The position numbers were made by a program, and so were the translations under genes. The notes below the pieces were generated by a model, which saw only the letters and a list, made by a program, of their open reading frames with translations, was not told where the DNA came from and did no database searches. Positions 11,994-26,900 of a stretch of 64,000 bases of DNA are shown here, in pieces; position 1 is the stretch's first letter; each line of letters starts with the position of its first letter. The stretch lies in NCBI GenBank assembly GCA_024704765.1, contig JAKMXF010000343.1:744001-808000 (forward strand). The letters are read 5' to 3'. The stretch is from Oopsacas minuta (Eukaryota > Porifera > Hexactinellida > Lyssacinosida > Leucopsacidae).

Positions 11994-14900
11994 CTAGGCA
12001 AATATTTTACTCAATATGCATAAACGATCAAAATATTTGAAAATTACATTTCATAGGATAATATTAGTTGTAGTGAGAAAATATCATATAGGGGGGTCAA
12101 ATACAGGGTGTCCAGAAATTAATGTCACCTTAAATTATGTTAAGAATAAGAAAATACCAGTGTACTATTGAATTCATTTATTTCCCAATATAACCACCCT
12201 CCAATTCTAACATTTTTTAATTCTATTGGACATTCCTGTAACTAGATTCTCGAGACAAGATGGATCAATGTTGGACCAGGCCATTTTTAGAGATATCTTA
12301 AGGTTTTCTAGGTTATTTGATTGAGGCAACTCGTCAAGTCTCTGTTTGAGAATTGACCAAAGATTCTCAATTGGATTCAGGTCTCGAGAGTTACCTGGCC
12401 ACTTCTCTTTAGCCCAGAATTTGGTAAGTGGTTTTTACACCAATCTGAGTAATGTTGGCTCTGTGGGGTGGAGCACCATCTTGCATCAATATGGCCTTCA
12501 AAGGGTCGGCTATCATTCTCTTTTCGAGTATTGTCCCTGTTTTTCGCTTGCGGTTTAGTGCATCTTTACAGGTTTTGGTCAGTATTTCAGACACATACAG
12601 GGTGGCCCCAAAGTTCTGTCCCATCTTTTAATGTACAAGGAAATGAAGATACTAGAATCACTATACACGATTTAATGTTGTAATCGAAGCAATTGAGTCA
12701 GTATTAGAAATGTTACTAAGTATATTCCTGGTTCACTTCCTCTAGCACTTAGTTAAGCTAATGGAAGTCGAGAGAGCAGGAATTATTCATCTATTTGAAA
12801 ATGGTAAGGCTCCAGGAGAAATTTTAAAGTTGCTCAATATGCCCAGGAGTCGACGGAAGTTTGTATATTGGAAGATCCAGAGGTGCAAGCAAACAGGGGG
12901 TAAAGGATAAGGCTAGATCCGGTCGTCCTTCCTCAGTCACGACTCCCAGGCTTGTCAAGAGAGTACGGGAGCGAATTCGAGTTAACCCGCGTCGATCCAT
13001 GAGGAAGATGGCTGTAGATCTTCAGATGTCACGCCATTCCATACAAAACGTCGTGAATACTAAGCTGGGAATGTATTCCTTCAAAAGAAAAAGGTCCATC
13101 ATCTAACAGACCAAATTAAGCAAACGATAGTCTAGATGTAAAGGGTTGTTTGAGCGGCACGGAAATCACGGTCTCGAAACTATTCGGTTTTCCGATGAGA
13201 AGATATTCACTATTCAGGAGTTACAAACGCTCAAAATGACAGGATTATATCGACAACACGTTCTAGTATCCCAGAAAAGTATCGATACGTGAGTCGCATA
13301 CAGAAACCTCAAACTGTAATGGTATGGGCTGGTGCCTTGGCAACTGGTCGTATACCATTGATATTGGTCCCCCCTGGAGTAAAAATAAATGCAACCACCT
13401 ATCGGAAGTTTACCTTGGAGCCCGTATTACAGAATCTAGGTCAAACAATGTTAAATGGAGAACTGTTTATATTCCAGCAGGATGGAGCGGCGGTTCATAC
13501 CGCCAATAGTACCCAAACCTGGCTCCAACACAATTTTCCAGGATTTTTCAGAAGGCAGAATGGCCTCCCTATAGTCCAGACCTGAACCCGATGGACTTTG
13601 CAATCTGGTCCATCCTGGAGGCCAATGCTTGCGCCAAGTCTCATACTTCTGTCGAGTGTTTGAAGCGGTCTTTGACAAGGGAGTGGACCAAAATACCTCA
13701 GGAAAGCATTCGTGCCGCGGTTGATGCGTTTTCTGGACAATTGAGAGCCGTAGTTAAAAACGAGGAGGTTATATTGAGTAGTAAAAATTATTTTTATTTC
13801 TGATAGCATACTGTAAGACGAGTAAAAATTGCCAGCCTATAGCATTCAATTTAGGCAAGTTATTCCACTTTATCAATGGGACAGGACTTCAGGGCCACCC
13901 TGTAATAAGAAGCATTCACAGTTCGTTTGGGTGGCACAAAGTGTATTTTTGATAGTGCCTGATGGCTCATCATGCCCTACGCCATGATTTTCTGCGGGAA
14001 TTTAACCGTTTCCTGAGGGAGAACATCTGAAGAATCATGACACCAGACACGATCATTTTGATGATTGGATGAATGCAAAAGTTCGAAGGGTGGCTCATCT
14101 GTCCAGAGAATACATTTCCAATCATCCACTGACCACACACTGTATTTTTGACAGAATTTCAGTCTGTTTGTCTTTAGCTTTCCGGTCAATTTTGGCTGTT
14201 TAGGTCGTTTGAAGGCCTTAACTCCCAGGGATTTGTATAAATATGAGTGCACAGTGCTCTTGGATATAGAATACCCCACAGATTTCAGTTTGCACTCAAT
14301 CTTCTTGTGGATTAGTGACGTTTTCCAAGAGATTTGCCAATAATCATCTTGGCCACCGGATTCAGCAAGGATGGGCTACCGGCACCAGGTTTATGGTCGA
14401 GGCTCTGGTTACTGGTAATCTCTTCCACCGCCGTTTGGTCGTGCGAATATCCTTCCCTATCCTATTAGCAACTACTTTCTGAGTTAGTCCACCTTCCAGC
14501 ATGCCTATTGCGCGTGTACGGACCTCAGTGCTCATAATAACAACGCTAATCAGTTGAAAATATATAGTAAAATGAAAATCGAAGCAAAAATCACAATAAA
14601 AGTGAATTTTATAATGTATTTCAGTAAACAGAGATGAATGCTGCATAAAATTTACGAAATAGTGTATTCAGGCATATACGTACTAGTGCTAATCAATATA
14701 AGGTCAGTTAAGAAAAATATTATAATGTGACAATAATTTCCGGACACCCTGTAGAAAAGGAGCGAGGATATCGAGATTCTGTGGAGGTTCCGGAGAAATT
14801 AAATATTGACTTACAATCATCGAGGGTAAAACATGTAAAGGAAAGCATTTGTATCTTATGTAGAATGGCCAAGAATTTAGTGTAGCAGCAGAATGGACCT

Positions 14901-17900
14901 TGGGTCAAATGGGTTTCATAAACTGATGAGGTCAAAACCATAGGTTAGTTATAGTCCCGTCTAGTATACAGGGCCATCATTTTTGAAACTGTAGTGTATT
15001 GTTTGAGTAAGCAAAATATAATCAACATGTGATATTTAACTTTCTACATGTCATTAGCACAATGGCACGACAGGTGGAATTTGCGCAATATTTGACAGTG
15101 ATATTTTGATATCTAATTAATCCTATCTTATTCAGCATACTCGGAAACCCAGAAATACAGCATATAATGATATTTGATTGTTTTACTTTTGAACAATAGT
15201 TATTTCTAGATAAGTAACTTCAACATGATAAAACACAAAAATCAAGGTTTCTCAAAGTAGCCAAAGGAATTTGACACATATTCTTGTTTTAGTTATTTAT
15301 ATGAAAATTGTAGCCTGTCATATTGAAGTACTTTAAGTGGCCATTATAATGAAATACATGACTACTAAATTATAATATTAGCTTTTAGAATATACTAGGT
15401 AGAAATTCCAATAATTTTGGTGAATTTATGTTTGGTCAATTGAGTTTTAAATGACACAACTATCTTTGCCTGTTGTTGCCCGTTGTAAATTGGATTTTAT
15501 TTTGAAGAAAGTTATGTTTAAAACAAAATAAACTTAGTTCTAGCCTGGCGCAACTTGGCGCTAATTGAGTTTTGCAACTATTTCTACTGGTCGTCCCGTA
15601 ATTTACAGCCCTTTTGTTTGCAACGAATTTTATCTTATGGTTGATTATTAATTAGTTTCAATTTTACTCCGTCCTAATGAACAACAAAGAAGCCTTCAAT
15701 TTCTATATATGTCCAACTCGGAGAAAGCGTTTAGTACGATTGCTCGTGAGTTTATTTCTAAATATAATCTTGGAGAGTCCAATTGTGACCTTTTCCGCCG
15801 AAAATTTTCAAATATTAAGTCTGAAAGAAAAATATATTTGAAAGAGAAGGACTTAGCAACTTGGGAGGAATTGCTCTTTTGTAGGGATCCTCAAATGGAT
15901 GACATTCCACAGTCTTCAAATGGAGCTAGACCCTTCAAGGAATCTACAGTTGTATTCGAGGAAGATTTTAGTCGAGTATCTCGGAAGCACATCAGCGAAT
16001 TAAGTAATAAAGGTATGCGATATCGATTAGCCAACCTGAGATTACATCTGGAAGCTGTCGCACAGCGGGAAGAAGTTTCACCTAGGATGATTTCTAGCTA
16101 CTTACTGTTGTTGTATTCACAGGAAGAGCATGATGTAGCACCGCTAGTATCAGCAAGAATGTAATTGCCGGGAGTCATGGATTAGTAAATTTCAACAGGA
16201 AACTCTCTTTAGATTCGTCTTGCTTACTAGACTAATTAGAAATTGGGAAGTCAAAATACATCGACCTAAGACGTATATTAACTAATGAGGATATCACTCT
16301 TCCTGGTTACAATAGAGTCGCAATCCATCGTTGTCAAATTTGCCTAATTGATGAGATGGAAATAGTGGAAAGAGAATATCCGGTTGGCATTGGCATTTCC
16401 TATCACACATTACTCACTCACACAGTGAATAGGATAATATCCACAAATACTCCCATTGACAGTGATGACCAACCACTTAAGATTCGGATATCTGATGGGT
16501 TAGATGGGTCAGGTTCCCACCGCGTTTATCAACAAGCAACTTCCCATCCCGATTTAACAACCAAGGACTTTCTATTATTTGGATTTAAGGTGCTTTCTAT
16601 CACCAATCACCAAGGAAAACTCCTCTGGAAGAACTCTGTTCCGAATTCCCCATTCTCGATAAGGCCAATAACCATACTTGCTCTTCAAGAAAATCTAGAA
16701 AATGTAGGCTTTCTTATGTCGATAATGGTTAACAAGGAGACTGAGTACATCGAAAATGATGGTCTAAATTTGATTAATGGTATCACTGCTAGTGTGCAAA
16801 TTTTGCGTTCGCAAATTGATGGAAAAATGGCTCAAATTTTGAGTGGTGCAGGAGGAGCTTGTTGTCAGTTTTGCACACCTACATTCGAGCAGATGCACGA
16901 TTTAACTTTTGTCCAGGATGGCTTTCCCATCAATAGGTTTATCAGTGATACAAAGATCATATTTGAAGAAGTTGATGAAGAGTGATTTCTCTCACTAAGT
17001 TCTAACGAAAGATTTAATCTTATGCATGCACTTTTATCTGATATAGACATGATCCCGGGTTCACTTTTACACGCATACCTTAGGTGTTTCAGTTGGTTTA
17101 TGTCTCTGGTAAGCCATCTAACTGCTGGAGTAACTAAATGGTCACCAACTTCTACTAAAGTCCAATACACCAAGAGTTTTATTTGCGGTTTGTTAAAAGA
17201 AAAGTTGAATTTGATGATTGATTGTGCTTCTTCACAAGGTGGAACTTCTACAACTGGAAATGTTGTGAGACGATGCTTAGTGAGGAAAGATGATAGTGAG
17301 AGAGACTTCCTATACTGAATTTTGACAGTATTACCATCAAATTGCAAACAAGTGATCACTGATATCCACACCTACCTTGGAGCCATCCTACGGGTATATA
17401 ATTCTAATAGAAGAATACACACAAACGAACTCTCATTAGTATGTCGCGAACTTTATCAGCTGATTTTGACGCAATTTTCTTGGGCTAACATAACCTCTAC
17501 AATGCACAAACTGTTAGCTCATGCAGCAAGCATTATTTCTGATTATAATGATGGTTATGGACTGGAACGTTATCAGAGTGTGGTCTGGAGTCAAGCAATA
17601 AGTTACTCAGAAGATTTAGAGAACTTTTGTCGAGGAAGTTTTCCTTTGAAGAAAACTTAATAGATGTTTTCCCACGGATCGTCTGCCAAAGTGATCCGAT
17701 TCTTCTACTAAACAGAAAGATGCGGAAAAGTACCTCAAGTAACAGCGATACTCTTAGTAGACAAGATCTTATTGCTAATTCCTTCATAATAGAGGATGAT
17801 TAAGTATATTTCTAAAAACTATATTGACATTCCAATGACGTCATAACTCGTGATTCCGAAGCTGTATATAAATTCTGATAGTGTAAATCTGTTGTATAGG

Positions 17901-20900
17901 GTAGATAACCTATACGTCAATAATACATCATAAATGCATATCTGTTACATAAATTGCTATTTCCACCAAACTGTCATTTCGTGCCACTGTGATTAGAGAT
18001 AGAGTACTTATGAAGAACGAAAATGACACGTTTTTCCATTTTAACACCTACGACGGAATTATGACGTCAGTGTTACCTTGTTGAAATTTCGAAAGATCAC
18101 ATTATTAACCACTGCTCAGCCAATATCATGATAGAAGCATGAAATTTGATCAAAGGTACTGCTCAATGTGGCAAATGTCCTGACGTCATGATTCTGACCA
18201 AAAGCTAACTCATCATGGAATTATTACGTTATCATGAGTGTTCACAAAAATCTAAAATTTCAGAATTTCTTAATACCTGAGGCACGAATTGCCGAAATTA
18301 CTAAAAAATAGCGATATAGCATCTCCAGTGTTACCACAGTAGGCCATCGAATGTAATTCGGATGGACCATGTATAAAAAATCTATAAAAATTGAACTATT
18401 CTGTCGCGTAGCTACAAATAACACTATAAAATAGAGCTGTTTAATACTTAAGCTCACCTGGAGCAGTAAGCAGTCGCGTAGCAGCCTAACAAGTGAAGCG
18501 CGCTAGCATATATGAATTGTATAAACCATATCCCATAAGAATAAAACGTGACCTGCAAGCAATGTAAGAAAATGACCTTCCGACACTCTGAAAATGGAAT
18601 AGAAAATCTGGGAGACAATGTAGGCAGCCGATATATAAGTAATGTGTATTTGTGTCCATGTTAGAACAGTGAACTCGAAATACGCTCTGGCTGTGTACAG
18701 TAAACGTGTACATAGATTTTCATCTATGTACACCAGACACGTAGTCCTAATAATAACGACATATTTGTTTATGATATACGATACGTGCAATATACTAATC
18801 ACTGTTTCAATTTTCTATGCTTTGAAGTTGGATTAAAAAGGTATAAAATTTTCAATTTGTGTGTTATCCTGCTGTATATTATAGTACCAGGATATTTCTT
18901 AGCATCCTGGAAAAACTAGTGAGTAGTTATGCTTAATTATATGCTAAACTCATTACAATCTCTCTCATATGAGTTGTAGTCACCTACTTACCTTGCCTTG
19001 TTTGGGATATTCCTAATCTGCAAGTTAATATTAGCACAACCTTTGTGCCTTCAAACGTTATACAAGGCAGAACTCCTTAAATTTTTACTCCATCTCCTCC
19101 ATGTATCACAAATTTTGAACGTTTTATAATACAAGAAGGATGGGGCTGTCACAGTTCGCATGCCACCCCTCGCCTTGTTACGTAATGTTTGAACTACCAT
19201 AATAATTCAAAACATGCTTGATATTTCGTCCCCGAAAGTTTTACGCAATACGGATTAATACAGATCCTTGCAATTTGAAGTGTCCCCCATATTTCCCCGA
19301 TATGAGGAACTTTTCTATTCAACTGACCGTCTTGCCCCACAATTCGGATTCATCATTCTAAAAGTGTAACCGTTTAGAATGAGTCTCAACATATAAATTT
19401 AATTTAGTAAATTATTTGTTACTAGATATATATTTCACCTAAAGCAACAAATACATTCAAAATGAAATCTGAAAATTGTGAAAATCGAATTCAGAACATT
19501 TGGTATGTTTAACTAAGTTTTATTGAATAATATATATTCTATTTGCATTCTTGATACATTTGATTAATTCCAAATTATACGAATTTGGGAATTGCGAATT
19601 CGAAATCTGAATAGCGTGTAGATGTACTACTATATTCTTCCTGACAAAGAACAAATGAACAAGCAGACATACAGTACACATAATAATTGGGAAATGATCA
19701 TAGACGTAGGAAAACTTTAATGATTGGGGGACCAAAAGTATGGATTATATCACTATAGATTTTCGAATATAAAACTAAAATTTACAATGAAGGTTTAAGA
19801 ATTTTCACTAGTAATAGCAGTATAGTAATACATAAATGCAAAATTAGTATTGGAGAAATAATCATAGTTAATGAAATGAAAAAATTCAAAATTTACAAAA
19901 CAGTGAACTCCTTTATCATTTACACCTACAAATTGGTCAGCTGCAATCAACTTTGGCAAATACTTGGGGCATTCAAAAAGTTCCCATCCTTCGTTTATGG
20001 CAGCCAAACTCTACTCGATTACATGAAATGCAGAGTATATCCTAATAGTCCTATCGATTACCTATTTAATGCTGTTGAGCAATTCACTCTAGCTAGTATA
20101 TATCTTGATCTATCCTACTTTCAATTTTACTAATTTAGAGAGTCAACTTTTTCATGGCTTCAAAACACATATCAAGCAAAACCGAACAACGAGCTTACAT
20201 AAAGATTCGTACCGTACTCGGCGACAAACCACTCCAGATACATGAGCATCTCGTCACCGTTTATCATGAGGAAGCTCTAGCGTAACCCACAGTGAAGGAA
20301 TGAGTACGTAAATTAAAGGCTGGTAGGGGCAGCATTGAAGATGACCCTAGGAACGGAAGACCAATTGTTATTAGGTTCTAGTATTCTTGTCGTACAAGTT
20401 TTGGCTTTCATTCTCACTTAATACTGAACCAAAGGAATTAGCCTGCTACTAGTTTGTTCCTATTTCCTTCATTCAGACCTTACTTGAGTCGGACTGATGT
20501 ATACTATAAAATTCGGACAATTGCTTGGGCCCCTTTCTAATATCGATTATTATTTTAGTCATTAAATTGGTATCGTTGAAAAAGAAATTTATGGCCAAAC
20601 GAAAGCGAGGACAATTGGATACTTACTTAACTAAGAGTAATAGACTCTATACAGATTGTCAAGACAATTCGAGTTTAGATGAAGATGAGTTTATTGATAA
20701 CACTCATATAATACAATAATAATAACAAATTATAATTACTGAAAATTAGACTAAAATGCAGGGTCCGTGGAATTGTGATGAAGAAATTTGGAGCCGCGAC
20801 ATAGAAAAGTTTGAGAAACACTGCTCTACATCATATTTTTTGATGCGTATGGGCAAGTGGCTCAAATACCTGTGCCTAAACTAGAACGACTCATTGGAGA

Positions 20901-23900
20901 AATTTATGCAGATAAATACCTGAAAAGTCGAGAAAGTCTATAAAACACGACGCCCGCGTACAAGAACTCGAGGAATCAAACTTCTCCACGATGATGCAGA
21001 CCTCATGTTTCAAAATACGTTAGGGAAGTCATTGAGGATATCGGGTTTGAAAGGACAGAACATCCTCCCTATTCTCAGATCTATCACCTTGTGATTTCTG
21101 CCTATTTCCTGAGCTGAAAAACATCTCGGAGGAGGCTATTTCATACCCCATAATAGCTAGGAGACGGGATTTACTTGTACCTCAATTCAATGGACAGAGA
21201 CGAGTATTAAAAAATTTTCGAAGCGGTTGAAAGGCTACAACTATGCATAGATGCAGAGGGGGAGTATTTCGAACATTATATGGAGAAATTTGAGCAGTAA
21301 GTTGTTGTATTTTCAAGATATTAAACAAAGATGGGAACATTTTGAATGCCCTAAATAATTTGGATAAAATATTTAATTCAAACAAGAACGCCACGCCTGG
21401 TTACGCTGCACGGTTTGCTAAAACTTCGTTTCCACATATGTTCAACAATCGTGACTGGGCTGAAGCTAAGTGTGAAAATAGCAAAATTTATACGATCTAT
21501 TAAAAAGTAATCATAGATAGAACAAAAATATCCAGGTATGCCATAAACTAGTCTTGGGAGTCTTCCAGTTACTTCAATCAACTCGGGGCAGACAAACTTA
21601 CATATATACACATTTAGATAGATATAAATAAATTAATTGCGTATGAATAGATAAATACTTTTATGTAACTTGTATATATATACTCTAAGTGGACAAAAGT
21701 ATTCCAACACACGATTATATTGTCATCAATTGTATACTCTTTCCCGCTCCTATATATTATGTACTCTATATTCGTAGCTACTATCTAGTAATTTGTATAA
21801 AATAACATATGTTTTTCAATAATTACAAAAAAATATTTTCGATTTACACTTTTTGAAGGTGTTAATTATTAATAATTATTAGATAATTATTGACAATCAA
21901 AATATGTGGTAATTCAAAGCCTATTAAGAATCTATAATTTCTGACTTGATATTTGAATTCTACGTAGGCGAGTTACCCCATATTGAAATTTCCAATCGGA
22001 TTGAACAATTTTTACCAAAGTTATAGAAGAATTTCAATTTGTCCTACTTGTGCCACTTTTTGAAAAAAGTGGCACAAGTGGCAGGAAAAAGCGCCACTAC
22101 AAGGAAAGCAACTAGGGCTAGGAGGAATAAGTCGAAGTAATATTTTCGAATGATATGACTATGCTAACCCTTGAATTCCAAAATAACCTCTTGCTAGCGG
22201 CCACTTGTGCCACCTTGGGCAAAAGGTGGCAAAAAATGGCATAAATTGAAATTCATCTATAACTCTGGTGAAAATTGTTCAATCCGATTGGAAATTTTAA
22301 TCTGGGGTAACTCGCCTACGTAGAATTCAAATATCAAGTCAGAAATTATAGATTCTTAGTAGGCTCTGAATTACCACATATTTTGATTATCAATAATTAT
22401 CTAATAATTATTAATAATTAACACCTTCACAAAGTGTAAATCGAAAATATTTTTTTGAAATTCTTGAAAAACATATGTTATTCTATACAAATTACTAGAT
22501 AGTAGCTACGAATATAGACTACACAATATATAGGAGCGGGAAAGAGTATACAATTGATGACAATATTTTTGTGTGTTGAATACTTTTGTCCACTTAGAGT
22601 ATATTGTGCTCGGAATTGAATGAAAAAACTGGAAGACCCAAGGCTGATTTTGGGATAAGGGGTATTTTGAACGTGGCCCGGGCTATAGCGGGCTATTGCA
22701 CCAAATTCAAACCTATGACCAGATTATGGAGTCATTGTCACAATTTTGGATTTTCCAAATATTATATCACTAGCCACGGATCAGGGAATATATAATAGAA
22801 GTTAGGATACTGAATCACAGGTACACATTAATATGTGACACGTTCTGACGTAATGGGATTATTACTTCATCATTCCTAGAAAACACATCAAAATTTCCAG
22901 AATTTCGATATTGGGAAAATTTCATGATACTCGAGGCACGATGTTCACAGATTACCAAACAAAAGCCATGGAGCAGCCCAAAAATTACCACAGAAGTGTA
23001 TTGAATGGAATTGGGATGACAATAGATTGTAAAAATTAACCTCGAGTTCGAGGTACATATTACTGAGTAAATCAGATCGCGTAGCGGCTAAGTCATCAAG
23101 AAATCTAGTTGGTTAATTACAAACCTAACCTGAAGTAATAGGCTGTCGCGCAAGGACCTAGCAAGCGAAGCACGCTATTATGACCTTAATTTGAAATTAG
23201 AAATTCAGACTAAGCATACTTATTTACCGTTATGCACCCGGTGAGAGCAATTAAGTCTCTAATAATATTTGAAACTTCTACAAATTGTTACATTTTTCAA
23301 AGGATCTCGAGATGAATATCAAAGAAAATTGTTGGGCATGGATATTAATAAGTAGGTAGGATAGGGTTAAGAAACATTTTACAACCATAAATAAACATGA
23401 ATAAATAATTACTTACGCAACATAGTTTTTATCAGGTTTTCGTCCAGGAGCGCTACGCGCGCCTATAGGCGCGTATTTACAAATAATTTGTATAGCTAGG
23501 AGCAAGAAAATTTTGAGGGTTAGGCGCGTGTCATGCGCCTAACCTAGGCACGCTGTATAAGCCCCTTTTGAAGAATAATGTAATGGGTTATGTAACAATC
23601 ATAAATGTCAATTGAATTGTATTACAGTTCATAAGAAAAATTCATTTGAATTCATCAAAATTGTAAAGTAATTCAAAAGGTAAACTGTATAGAATTAAAG
23701 GGAGGAAGCTTGATAAATGATTTGTAGGTCGAGTCCTAATAATACTGATATACTAAATAGGAGAAACTTCAATTTTGCTAAGTGAGACAATGAATAAAGA
23801 TAAATGTACAATATTAGGTCAACAGTTAATTATTAATGCACAATAAACGTATTTGTATTGTGAAATATTCTAGATGACGCCTCTGGAATGAGAATTAGCC

Positions 23901-26900
23901 GTATTATATGTAATGGTTGTATGGTTTGCTTAAAATAAAGTTTGATGTTTCGAAAATTCAAATAGTCTAGGTGCGTAAGTGAAATGGAGAACTCATTTAG
24001 GCGCGCTACATATAAAAGCTGAAGAAACCTTGGTTATTATATACAAAAACGCATATGATAGTCAGAAGTTCCCAAAGCAATTGGTAAGATGATGGACTAA
24101 TTATACCCATACACCACAAATGTGGCGTTAAAAGGCAATATCCAATGTAAAGTACTTCGAAATCCGAGTGATTCATTTGGAAATGTATAAAATGAAACAA
24201 AGAGTCATAGGGCCTTGTTTACGTAACTTCTAAATCCTAATCTAAGAATCTTTCTTAAAATCGGCTGGAGCACTAAGAAATATTCTTAGAATTTGAGACA
24301 ATTCTAAGACAATTCTTAGAACTGATAAATTCTAAGAAAATTCTAAGAATAATTCTAGTTGGTTGTATTCACAAAAATTCCTAGTCAAATACTTAGAATA
24401 TTTCTTAGAATCCGCTAAAATTCTGTAAATTTTCTTCATATGCAGTTTTGAATGGCACTAGTTTCAGTTTCAGATATTGTATAACACGATAATTACAAGA
24501 AAAAGTTCGCAAAATCGGGCTACACGCCCTACCGGTTATGATGTAAATAAATACATAGCTCAAAGTTGTAACGTGGCACCCAGTGGATTCTAGTTCAGAA
24601 TATGCTAGAGAGCAGAGATCAATAAATCATCATAAAACCTCCATATACGACCTCAATGTATACAATCTGGCGACTGGACTGATACTATATTATATAGAAT
24701 AACAGAAAATTCTATTTACCAAAAAGAATGCACCCCTATGATAATACTTTTGGAGAAACTTGTACTGTTTATCATCGCACTGCTTGTTTGGGATAAATCT
24801 GGGATTCTTCTCAAATTCTTTCTTCCTTTCTCTATCGTCCATTGAATGGATTCTCTCAATATCTTCCCGTTCTCTGTCTAATCTAAAACATATGGAAGAT
24901 ATTGGGAGCTATAACTACATACAAAATAATCGGTTGATAAGTGTATTTCGCTGTATTAACCATAGTCTGTATGTAATGTAGGTATAGTAGAATTCCATTT
25001 TGGCTCTCATAGTTGTATACATCAATTTGGCAATAAGTGCCACGGATTTTATAACATCTTAACAAATCATATTTTGTAAGCGAATTTTGTATAATTGTAT
25101 AGTCATAAAGGTATAATCTCAGTTACAATGACTATAGGAAGGCGACGCCTTGACACGAGTGGCCAGTGCACAGTGGTGGATCCAGGAATTGCTGGAGGGA
25201 ATAATTATCTAGGGGGTGGGTGGCAAATCCCCTGGACACCAAGCCTTATTTGTCACAACATTTGGTACCATTCTACTGTTATGCAACATCTTGGACTATG
25301 TAGATACATTGCGTCATTGTGTATATGAATATGCTGTACAAATTTGCACAAGGAAATATTAAAATAAATATACTATGTATAAGTTTTGTTTCAAATAGGA
25401 GCAACATTTCAGGAGGGGGTACCGTATTTATTCGAATAGTAGCGGGAGCGAGTATTCGGGATAAGCGATTATTTGAGAGAGGCGGTAATTAATTTCAAAC
25501 CCCCAAAAGGGGGGCGATTATTTGAATAGGGGCTACTTTTCGAATAAATACGGTATGTGTTGTGTTACTCATAATACTTGTACAGAGCCACCGGTACAAT
25601 TGACGTAAAATTTCTAGGTAGATAAATACAATGTACCGCACATACCAGTATAAGGAAATACAAATGATATTCGCATGGTTAAGATGGGAGCGAAGGGAGC
25701 CGATAATTTGGGGTTGAAAATTAGAGCCACTACTTCAGCGTATTGGCATGAATTTCCAATACACTATGATTCCATATCACAAAAATTTATCATAGTAGTC
25801 CCAAAAAATTACCATACATGGGGTTATTCATGATTACGTCATATGTTATGAGATACCACATCAAAATGTATTATGATCATATGGGAAGTCAGGTATATGC
25901 TAGATATTGCCTATGCTGAATGATCCATAATTCTAACGATTATCGAGTTATAAGAGGATGTTTACAAAACATATGACATCAATGGTCTGTATGATAACAA
26001 TTATCAAAAAGGTATCTTCATACATTAAACAACTCGAACGAATACGTATTGAGAGAAATTAACACAAAAGAATTTCATAAAAGTAACAAAAAACACAAGC
26101 CAATGAATGACTACAATACAGTATCATTCGCAATTCCTAACAGCTCATTACTTGGAACAAATGAAAATAATATTCTGATGATGAAATTTGTTCCAGGCTA
26201 GCGAATATGTGGAAAGGAATCTTTAAATTCCCAAAGATTACATAAATTCAGATTTATGCTATGTTCGTATTAAGGGATAAATATTTTGAGAACATGATGT
26301 GAAAGTATTGCCTAATCTTTTTCGAAAACTAATAATATTGAAGACTGAATCTAATAATAATGGAATTAAATGTCTCGAGGTACAGACCAGTTTAGCGAAA
26401 ATAAGGGACGTCATTATTCCCTCACATCCCTGCCATTTAGGTACACCAGTGCGGGCTAGAACATACGAGGGGCACTCGAAAAGTTTGCCGTTTGATATGA
26501 AACCATTAATCTGTCGGATATTTTTCCGCATCTATCTTTTCAGACATATTTTATTACTCTACTTTGAAACTTTCATTCATTTATCTCTCCTACTTTCATA
26601 AATTAGATAATTTTAGCATACATGGCTTCTAAAATATCTCAAACCAAATCAGATCTCACAAAACGTGATTTTCGAGCAATGATTTTGATCTTATTCAAAC
26701 TACAGAAGACAAGAGTAGAAATCTATGAATCTTTACAGGAACATTTCCCGGATCTAGCTCCTTCTATAAGTACAGTTGAACGATGGTACAGGGAAATTAT
26801 TCACGGAAACTTTATTCTTGAAGATGCCCCTCGTTCAGGAAGACCGAATATTTACATAATGAAGAAAATGTTAACGAAATGCTAGATCTAATTACTAAAG

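Noticed and set aside
13451-13809. Minus-strand open frames of 75 and 104 codons
   Set aside because: Shadows of the maT transposase, whose plus-strand motifs are unambiguous.
25170-25190. CAGTGGTGGATCCAGG as a hAT end
   Set aside because: No matching opposite end or 8-bp duplication could be found, so no element was called.
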